This document shows, piece after piece, positions 1 to 4,597 of a DNA stretch of 5,440 nucleotides. The DNA comes from Candidatus Thalassarchaeaceae archaeon. GTDB lineage: Archaea; Thermoplasmatota; Poseidoniia; Poseidoniales; Thalassarchaeaceae. The stretch spans positions 1 through 5,440 of the forward strand of contig JAQXFA010000156.1 in the NCBI GenBank assembly GCA_029250565.1, read 5' to 3'. The translations under genes and the position numbers were made by a program. Position 1 is the first letter of the stretch; each line of letters starts with the position of its first letter. A model generated the notes under the pieces. It worked only from the letters and a program-made list of their open reading frames with translations. It was not told the origin of the DNA and did no database searches.

Positions 1-417
1 GATGGCGATGGTTGGTCTGACGCAGCTGATTATTATCCAAAAGATGCTGAAAGACATGTCAAGAGTAAACTACCAATGATTATTCTCATTTCTATACTGA
101 TTGCAGGTTTAATTGGTGTGTCTACTCTTATGATTATGCGCAGGAAATCGGATGATTCATCACAAGCACTTGGTCAACTAATGACGGCCCCGCCACCACC
201 AATGGGTGCTTTTGAAGCACCACCTCCACCAATGCTTGCCACACCGCCACCACCAATGGCCACCGCTCCTCCACCGGTTGTTGAAGCACCTCCAGCACCT
301 GTGCCAGAGCCAGTACAACAAGGACCTCCTCCAATTCCTGCTGAAGGTTTGCCCGCAGGGTGGACTCAGGAACAATGGAATTACTACGGGCAAGAATGGC
401 TTGACAACAACAGTTGA
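1..417 (+). CDS. C-terminal part of a surface-anchored protein: calcium loop, membrane helix, proline-rich cytoplasmic tail (5' end outside window)
   Basis: The reading frame is open from base 1, so the gene begins upstream; the ATG at 76 is internal to the membrane segment and unlikely to be the start. Window residues 1-19 carry DGDGWSDAADYYPKD, a thrombospondin-type-3 / EF-hand-like calcium loop of the kind repeated in archaeal surface proteins. Residues about 26-45 form one hydrophobic helix, followed by RRK, which by the positive-inside rule puts the remainder in the cytoplasm. Residues about 64-113 are proline-rich, with three PPPPM blocks. The protein ends with GWTQEQWNYYGQEWLDNNS. Inference: a large extracellular protein, tethered by one helix, with a flexible cytosolic tail that presents a short aromatic motif to a partner. 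Proline-linker plus GWTxEQWxYYG endings are, from memory, common in Marine Group II archaea. The extracellular function cannot be judged from what is present. Confidence 0.85.
   Translation, partial: DGDGWSDAADYYPKDAERHVKSKLPMIILISILIAGLIGVSTLMIMRRKSDDSSQALGQLMTAPPPPMGAFEAPPPPMLATPPPPMATAPPPVVEAPPAPVPEPVQQGPPPIPAEGLPAGWTQEQWNYYGQEWLDNNS
190..339 (+). repeat. Degenerate proline-rich coding repeat (PPPPM blocks)
   Basis: Three exact PPPPM blocks are encoded at 190-204, 220-234 and 244-258, followed by looser PPP/APP blocks to about 339. At DNA level the unit is a CCACCACCAATG-like stretch with differing third positions (CCA, CCT, CCG), so the repeat is conserved as protein more than as DNA. 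It links the membrane helix to the C-terminal GWT motif and is probably an extended, polyproline-II-like spacer. Confidence 0.75.
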
Positions 418-434
418 TGCAGAATAAGGCATCA
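415..434. other. Short inverted repeat over the stop codon of the first gene
   Basis: TGATGC at 415-420 and GCATCA at 429-434 are perfect 6-bp inverted arms around an 8-base loop. The left arm contains the TGA stop of the first gene and the right arm lies 17 bases before the ATG at 452. No T-tract follows, so it is not a clear terminator. It could be a weak hairpin or a protein-binding dyad between the two genes, or chance. Confidence 0.25.
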
Positions 435-437
435 CGG

Positions 438-446
438 CTTTATCTC
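438..446 (+). promoter_or_regulatory. Possible TATA-like element for a leaderless start of the SDR gene
   Basis: CTTTATCTC is centred about 25 bases before the ATG at 467, the spacing expected of an archaeal TATA box for a transcript that begins at or next to the start codon. The match to the consensus is partial. No Shine-Dalgarno sequence is visible before either ATG (452 or 467). If this element is real, it favours 467 as the start. Confidence 0.25.
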
Positions 447-451
447 ATGGC

Positions 452-1411
452 ATGAAGCCAGCCTCAATGACTGAGGCACTTCATGTCGTGACCGGCGCTT
501 TTGGTTACTCTGGACGATGGATTGCTCACCGCCTTCTTGAGAAGGGTGTGCGTGTGAGAACTCTGACCAATGCGATAGGCAGGGACGACCCTTTTGATGG
601 CAAGGTTGAGGTCCATCCGATTGATTTTGAAAACCATGAGGCATTGGTTGAATCACTGCGAGGAGCAGAAGTTCTGTACAATACTTACTGGGTTCGGTAC
701 AATCATCATAGTAGAAATTTTGACCATGGAATTGCTGTTGAGAATAGTAGAAAATTGTTCGCTGCTGCTGCTGAAGCTGGAGTTGAAAGGATAATTCATT
801 TCTCGGTGGCTCATCCAGATAAAGCACCAGATTGGACTTACTTTCGTGGCAAGGTTGCGGTGGAAAAAATTCTCAACGAATCTAGTCACTCGTACGCTAT
901 TCTCAGGCCAACCGTATTGTTTGGTGGGGGGAGAAATGTGTTGATCAATAACATTGCGTGGATGCTTAGAAAATTCCCGGTGTTCGGGGTGTTTGGAATG
1001 GGTAACTATCCAATCCAACCGGTGCACGTGAAGGATGTTGCTAGGGTTGCGGTGGAGCAAGGAGAGTTACGAGAAAATGTGACAATTGATGTCACAGGGC
1101 CGGAAACCTTCCGCTACAAAGAATACATCGGCTTGATGGCGAAATCAATGGGTTTGCGTAGAATAATACTTCCAATACCCTCATTGGTTGGTTGGATGTT
1201 TGGAAAATTCCTTGGGGTGATTTTGCAAGATTTAGTAATCACAAGAGCGGAGATTAAGGGATTGAAACGCGGCTTGATGGCATCTGATGAAGAGCCGCGT
1301 GGGGTGCTCAAATTCTCAGAATGGATTGCCGAGCATGGGAGTGAATTTGGTAATAGGTATCAGAACGACTTAAAAGAGCGGAAATATCGACAACTCAACA
1401 AAATCAAGTGA
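452..1411 (+). CDS. NAD(P)-binding SDR-family protein (atypical/extended epimerase-reductase, NDUFA9-like)
   Basis: This 319-residue protein has an N-terminal Rossmann fold with the dinucleotide motif TGAFGYSG (residues 14-21). A YxxxK pair follows at Y130-K134 (YFRGK), with an upstream serine at S118. The strand YAILRPTVLFG (148-158) is typical of NAD-dependent epimerase/dehydratase and NmrA/NDUFA9-like proteins. The C-terminal third (about 220-300) is the smaller substrate domain with a hydrophobic stretch near 238-262, as seen in relatives that act on lipid or quinone-linked substrates. The likely role is NAD(P)H-dependent oxidoreduction or epimerisation of a sugar, isoprenoid or lipid substrate; the substrate cannot be named. 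The ATG at 452 gives the longest form. The ATG at 467 (MTEALHVVTGAFG) is a good alternative, with a TATA-like element at leaderless spacing. The gene follows the first by 34 bases and converges on the HAD gene, with 62 bases between the stops. Confidence 0.88.
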   Translation: MKPASMTEALHVVTGAFGYSGRWIAHRLLEKGVRVRTLTNAIGRDDPFDGKVEVHPIDFENHEALVESLRGAEVLYNTYWVRYNHHSRNFDHGIAVENSRKLFAAAAEAGVERIIHFSVAHPDKAPDWTYFRGKVAVEKILNESSHSYAILRPTVLFGGGRNVLINNIAWMLRKFPVFGVFGMGNYPIQPVHVKDVARVAVEQGELRENVTIDVTGPETFRYKEYIGLMAKSMGLRRIILPIPSLVGWMFGKFLGVILQDLVITRAEIKGLKRGLMASDEEPRGVLKFSEWIAEHGSEFGNRYQNDLKERKYRQLNKIK

Positions 1412-1473
1412 TTCAGGCGGTAGGGATTGAACAGGCTTGTAGTAGTCTCTTTGGTATTCAAGACATAGCATCT

Positions 1474-2019
1474 TCAATCAAAGATGAGGTCAGCCTTGCT
1501 CTCAATTTGTCTGCGCACACTTTGTGGTGCATTGACAACAATAATTTCACCAGCATCTGGCCAAACTTGCAGATCATCTTTGGAATTCCCTGCATATCCA
1601 AAGCCCGACTCTCCATATCTCTCAACAAGCGCAGCGGCTTTATTTCCAGCCGCTAGATTAGCGCCATCATCAGAAGCCATCACACCATCAAAGAATCCAA
1701 CATGCGCTGCAATTATTTCTGCAACTGAGCGTGTTGAAGCAGTACACAAGATGATTTCATCCCGCTTTTCCCTTTCAGCAGTCAACCAAGTGAGAAATTC
1801 TTGGTGATAGACCAATTCAGCAGGATCAAATCGTAATTTACTAGCCAATTTCATTTTCCAGTGAGTTCTCTTACCAGTTAACTCTTTGAAAAGCACCCAC
1901 GGAACTAACCATGGTCTTAGGAATAGGACGCGTTTTATGGTCACCCAACTCATGTCTGTGAGGATGAGTGTACCATCTAAATCAACGGCCAGAGGTAGGG
2001 GTTTATCCTCTTGTGTCAC
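1474..2019 (-). CDS. HAD-superfamily phosphatase, like the HAD half of HAD-UbiA proteins
   Basis: All four HAD signatures are visible (numbering from GTG at 2019): motif I VDLDGT with nucleophile D13 and acid D15; motif II ILCTAS with T93; motif III lysine K127 in GNKAAAL; motif IV GNSKDD (144-149), where the usual GDSxxD aspartate is Asn but the second acid is kept. An insert of about 70 residues between motifs I and II forms the cap (type C1-like). The expected reaction is Mg-dependent hydrolysis of a small phosphomonoester in the cytoplasm. The opening (DLDGTLILTDMSW) and ending (IIVVNAP...) resemble the N-terminal HAD domain fused to UbiA prenyltransferases, but here a TGA follows ADLIFD and no prenyltransferase follows in any frame. 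The frame is open up to 2247, but that part is antisense to the next gene. In-frame starts are GTG at 2019 (chosen, 12 residues before the nucleophile) and TTG at 2049. The start is the least certain point. Confidence 0.85.
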   Translation of the reverse strand: MTQEDKPLPLAVDLDGTLILTDMSWVTIKRVLFLRPWLVPWVLFKELTGKRTHWKMKLASKLRFDPAELVYHQEFLTWLTAEREKRDEIILCTASTRSVAEIIAAHVGFFDGVMASDDGANLAAGNKAAALVERYGESGFGYAGNSKDDLQVWPDAGEIIVVNAPQSVRRQIESKADLIFD

Positions 2020-2088
2020 ACATCGGGGGGGTCTTGCATCTCCTGTCAATGCTTCGCTTGTTATGATGGGTAGAGCAACAGAAGCAAA

Positions 2089-2093
2089 GAGGT
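2089..2093 (+). promoter_or_regulatory. Shine-Dalgarno sequence deciding the GTG start at 2101
   Basis: GAGGT lies 7 bases before GTG 2101 and matches the core of the archaeal GGAGGTGA consensus. An in-frame TAG at 2071-2073 closes the frame upstream, and no other start codon lies between it and 2101. This supports the 2101 gene over the long antisense extension of the HAD frame. Confidence 0.6.
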
Positions 2094-2100
2094 AGGCTCT

Positions 2101-3411
2101 GTGCGCAAAGTCGGGGAAGTGGCCGTGGGTAGTCAGGTAAGTCTTGAGGAACTGCGCGGTGAGGCGTGGTTTCCTTCGGGGATTGCTCAATCTATTGAGC
2201 CAGCCGCTTCTCAAGTTCCAGAGGGTTTTGAGTCGTGGCGTCTTCATACTCGTTTTGATAGCGTGATGATGTTTTTGCCAACTGGTGATGTTGAATCAAT
2301 TGATTGGTGGAAGCGGGTAATTCCAGTTGGCGGTGGCGGTAAGCGCTGGGGTGACCCACCCAATGTTGATGGCGGAAAAATTGAATTGATTTCTTCATCT
2401 AGTGGGCCTACATTTTTGTTGACTGAAAAGAGTGGCCGAAAAGTGATAATTCGTTTGCTTTTACTCGATGAGAAAGGTCATGGTAGAACTCTCTCAGAGA
2501 TGGGTAGTGAGCATCTGAATAGTGCCTTTGGTGGGCTTCAAGTTGGCAAGCGAGATTTACTTCTTTTTTTCAGGCAGGATGAAGGTCAGAGAGCTGACGA
2601 ACTTTTGACTGCTGCACTAAGGGATAGTGATTTTGACGAAGGGCGAAAAATTTGTGGCCAAGCCGGCCAAGTTTTGGGTCGTTTTCACATTGATTCATTG
2701 GCAAAGAAATCGCTACCAAATGATGAGCGAAAATGGAATAACCGCCTCAAAAGTTTGGAAGATAGAGTATTGTCAAATACACTTTGGCGAGCCCCACATT
2801 CATACAACACTTTGGCGACAATTACTCATCGGAATTTTGGTTTGCAAGCGGTTTACATCGATGGTGATGAGGCTGTAATCACTTGTTGCCATGATGGTAT
2901 TCCGAATGCGATTTTACCCAAATCACGAGATTATCCCGTGATCCGTGATTTAGCGGCAGCATACCGTTCACTGGCAGTTTTGTGTGACGAACTTGGTGTC
3001 AGTAGTGGTGATGAACTAACACTGAGAAAGGCGACTTTTGAAGGTTGGATTTCAACTGCTCCAGAGAGTGCGACATCCTCTCGCGCTTTGGATGGCCACA
3101 AGGGTGGTGTGGCGATTTGGGAATATGAACAAGTCTTGGAAGAGGCTGCGATTTCTCAGGCTTGGGATAGACCTGTGGAACAGCGTACTAAGTGGTGGCT
3201 TGGTCATGTTAGTAGAATTCAAGCAGAGATGTATCGCTCTAAAACTCTCTCAGCCGCCGCCTTAATCTGTGGTGTGGGGGCATTGTTTGCACCTCTTATG
3301 GAACAGTGGATGGCATCCTTATCTGATAGATTACTGTTAACGGCGGTTTTGGCTGGAGTTGCCATCGGATTGCGCTGGTTGTATCGCCGCCGCGCCCCAC
3401 CTCCTTACTGA
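2101..3411 (+). CDS. Membrane-anchored protein with a degenerate kinase-like (APH/pseudokinase) domain
   Basis: This 436-residue protein begins at GTG, with GAGGT 7 bases upstream. I do not recognise a named family. The order of elements suggests an aminoglycoside-phosphotransferase/protein-kinase fold. There is a beta-rich N-lobe (about 93-160) with VIIR (115-118) where kinases have VAIK. A helix AGQVLGRFH (188-196) looks like the usual LGxLH. THRNFGLQAVYIDGDEAVI (242-260) sits where HGDxxxxN-hhhD-hhID is expected, and a later RDLAAAYRSLAVL (282-294) helix resembles the DLA helix. The key positions are altered: Arg for the ATP lysine, Asn245 for the catalytic Asp, and Thr-Cys for the metal-binding Asp. 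If the fold is right, this is a pseudokinase. Two hydrophobic helices (about 382-399 and 409-425), followed by RRRAPPPY, form a C-terminal membrane hairpin, recalling the layout of UbiB/ABC1 kinases without their KxGQ motif. It is divergent from the HAD gene across 81 bases. The gene is secure; the fold is inference. Confidence 0.8.
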   Translation: MRKVGEVAVGSQVSLEELRGEAWFPSGIAQSIEPAASQVPEGFESWRLHTRFDSVMMFLPTGDVESIDWWKRVIPVGGGGKRWGDPPNVDGGKIELISSSSGPTFLLTEKSGRKVIIRLLLLDEKGHGRTLSEMGSEHLNSAFGGLQVGKRDLLLFFRQDEGQRADELLTAALRDSDFDEGRKICGQAGQVLGRFHIDSLAKKSLPNDERKWNNRLKSLEDRVLSNTLWRAPHSYNTLATITHRNFGLQAVYIDGDEAVITCCHDGIPNAILPKSRDYPVIRDLAAAYRSLAVLCDELGVSSGDELTLRKATFEGWISTAPESATSSRALDGHKGGVAIWEYEQVLEEAAISQAWDRPVEQRTKWWLGHVSRIQAEMYRSKTLSAAALICGVGALFAPLMEQWMASLSDRLLLTAVLAGVAIGLRWLYRRRAPPPY

Positions 3412-3434
3412 TTCAAGTGCTGAAAAGTGCATCA

Positions 3435-3442
3435 TTTAAGTA
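3435..3442 (+). promoter_or_regulatory. Probable TATA box for a leaderless transcript of the 176-aa gene
   Basis: TTTAAGTA is centred about 27 bases before the ATG at 3466, the spacing of an archaeal TATA box when transcription starts at the start codon. No Shine-Dalgarno sequence precedes the ATG. Just upstream, AAGTGC occurs twice (3415-3420 and 3425-3430), exactly one DNA turn apart on the same face, which could be an activator or TFB-recognition context, or chance. Confidence 0.45.
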
Positions 3443-3465
3443 GGGTCAATGTTTTCTTGTAACTC

Positions 3466-3996
3466 ATGACAAATTGGATTCCTTTTGAACATAGAATACC
3501 TACCACTGCTGGTGTAATAAATAATCCCGGGCTTTTGGTACCCGGACCAGAATGCCGAGGGGGAGCAAGGCCTCCATTTCATATAATTCACAATAACATT
3601 GTTTGCCATGAATGTGGTGAATTAGTAGATGCATGGGCACCTAATCCAGATATGCTGGATAATCCTGAAATTGCCTCTGGTTTTTTTGAAGAGGCTGGAA
3701 TTAGTGGTGGTGGGATGAATTCCTACCCCGGTGTCCCTGGTGGTGCTTGTTATCCTGTTTGTGCAATTCATGTTGATTTAACATCAGCTTCTTTGGGTGC
3801 AATAATTCGTAGGCATCTTCGTTCATGTGGTGGGATAACACGCCATTTCATCATTGTAGGGTTTTCGATTAATTCCTTAATGCAGGCAACACGAAGTAAT
3901 TTGTTTAATGCTATACGGGAAATGTATGAGTTTACTCATCCGGGAGAATTTACTTTTGAGTTTCGTATTGCTGACGGAACTCAAGTGTATCTTTAA
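3466..3996 (+). CDS. Unrecognised 176-aa protein with Cys/His pairs
   Basis: I do not recognise this protein. It is 176 residues and has no signal peptide or membrane helix. The first half is rich in Gly, Pro and Asn, with a C47-x2-C50 pair (CHEC) and a C95-x3-C99 pair (CYPVC). Further cysteines are C30 and C121, and histidines lie nearby (39, 42, 49, 102, 117, 127), so a structural zinc site is possible. The second half (about 101-176) looks like an ordinary alpha/beta fold: a strand-like HVDL, a helix around ASLGAIIRRHL, a strand FIIVGF, a helix SLMQATRSNLFNAIREMYEF, and strands to the C-terminus. The start is ATG with a TATA-like box 27 bases upstream, suggesting its own leaderless promoter. 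It ends flush against the oppositely oriented gpmA. A rough count of part of the gene gives about 43% G+C, much like a sampled neighbour stretch, so composition does not mark it as foreign. Codon use is consistent with a real gene. Confidence 0.75.
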   Translation: MTNWIPFEHRIPTTAGVINNPGLLVPGPECRGGARPPFHIIHNNIVCHECGELVDAWAPNPDMLDNPEIASGFFEEAGISGGGMNSYPGVPGGACYPVCAIHVDLTSASLGAIIRRHLRSCGGITRHFIIVGFSINSLMQATRSNLFNAIREMYEFTHPGEFTFEFRIADGTQVYL

Positions 3997-4004
3997 TCAG
4001 ATAC
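3987..4004. terminator. Dyad centred on the abutting stop codons of two convergent genes
   Basis: GTATCT (3987-3992) and AGATAC (3999-4004) are perfect 6-bp arms around a 6-base loop. The loop contains the TAA of the forward gene (3994-3996) and most of the TGA of gpmA (complement of 3997-3999). A T-G wobble can extend the stem by one pair. Both transcripts would form it, so it is placed like a bidirectional end signal. No T-tract follows on either strand, so termination activity is only a guess. Confidence 0.3.
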
Positions 4005-4593
4005 GGGTAAAAGTACTGTTGTCATATTCGTATGATCTTGGCACGCCAGTTGCAATTTCTAATGAGAGGACTTCCTCTCTAGACAAGCCTTCAATGTGCA
4101 TTACAATTGAACGCAGTGAGTTGCCATGCGCAGCGACTAAAATCGTCTTTCCTGCTTCTAAATCAGGTATAATTAACTCTTCAAGGCAGGGTATAGTTCT
4201 CTCCGCACAGGTCTCAAGACTCTCTCCACCTGGTGGGGGGATATCGTACGACCTTCTCCAAATGTGAACTTGTTCTGCACCAAACTTGGCTCGGGTTTCA
4301 TCCTTGTCAAGGCCTTGTAAATCACCGTAATGGCGCTCGTTGAGTCGCCAGTCACAAATGGTTGGTATTTCGTCTGATGCTGTGTTGTGACTCATGGCGA
4401 TTTTAGCGGTTCGCTGGGCTCGCTTTAGGTCGCTAGTGTAGACGACATCAAAGGCGATGTCACCGAGTTCTTTGCCAGCACTCGCCGCTTCACCCTCTCC
4501 TATTTCTGAGAGGTCAACATCAGTCCAACCAGTGAATTTGTTGGCTGCATTCCAGACTGATTGCCCGTGACGAAGCAAGACCATTTTTGCCAA
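3997..4593 (-). CDS. gpmA: 2,3-bisphosphoglycerate-dependent phosphoglycerate mutase
   Basis: This enzyme interconverts 3- and 2-phosphoglycerate in glycolysis/gluconeogenesis through a phosphohistidine. With the TTG start at 4593 the protein is 198 residues beginning MAKMVLLRHGQSVWN, the classic GpmA opening. Visible family blocks are RHG with phospho-acceptor H9, FTGWTDVDLSE (20-30), TSDLKRAQRT with R58, WRLNERHYGDLQGLDK (82-97) with acid/base E86, PPPGGESL (119-126) and the second catalytic histidine H156 in AAHGNSLRS. It is shorter than the roughly 250-residue E. coli enzyme and close to the short, about 200-residue bacterial forms. GGAGAG lies 7 bases before the TTG; an ATG at 4584 is the alternative, and the open frame up to a TTG at 4629 would overlap mscS needlessly. 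It is downstream of mscS in one operon. Many archaea use cofactor-independent mutases instead, so a bacterial-type dPGM points to past gene exchange (inference). Confidence 0.93.
   Translation of the reverse strand: MAKMVLLRHGQSVWNAANKFTGWTDVDLSEIGEGEAASAGKELGDIAFDVVYTSDLKRAQRTAKIAMSHNTASDEIPTICDWRLNERHYGDLQGLDKDETRAKFGAEQVHIWRRSYDIPPPGGESLETCAERTIPCLEELIIPDLEAGKTILVAAHGNSLRSIVMHIEGLSREEVLSLEIATGVPRSYEYDNSTFTRI
4021..4036 (+). other. Small hairpin with a TTCG loop downstream of the 176-aa gene
   Basis: TCATA (4022-4026) and TATGA (4031-4035) pair around a TTCG loop, with a G-T wobble at 4021/4036. It begins 24 bases after the forward stop codon, within the 3' end of gpmA coding sequence. A UUCG loop is a stable tetraloop, but here it is closed by A-U rather than C-G. 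It may cap the forward transcript's 3' end, or it may be incidental to codons for the Tyr-Glu-Tyr-Asp stretch of gpmA. Confidence 0.2.
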
Positions 4594-4597
4594 TCTT

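Noticed and set aside
190..339. Proline repeat as a CRISPR or tandem DNA repeat
   Set aside because: The units vary in length and in third codon positions and are explained by the PPPPM protein blocks.
432..1060. Minus-strand open frames across the SDR gene
   Set aside because: They lie fully antisense to a clear Rossmann-fold protein and their composition (Gln/His/Ser-rich) is typical of shadows.
1425..1479. Inverted repeat GATTGAA/TTCAATC between the SDR and HAD genes as a terminator
   Set aside because: The arms are 7 bp with a 41-base loop and no T-tract; such pairs occur by chance.
1408..1807. Forward open frames across the HAD gene
   Set aside because: They are antisense to conserved HAD motifs and have no domain-like sequence or start signal.
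2020..2247. Upstream extension of the HAD frame (to an ATG at 2247)
   Set aside because: It is antisense to the N-terminus of the forward gene, which has a good SD sequence at 2101, and HAD proteins of this type normally begin shortly before the DxDGT motif.
3466..3996. Orphan gene as a recent foreign insertion
   Set aside because: G+C counted over four lines of this gene (about 43%) is close to a sampled neighbour stretch (about 40%), and there are no flanking repeats, integrase or tRNA.
3908..4267. Forward 119-aa open frame across the gene 5/gpmA junction
   Set aside because: It is out of frame with gene 5 and antisense to the catalytic part of gpmA.
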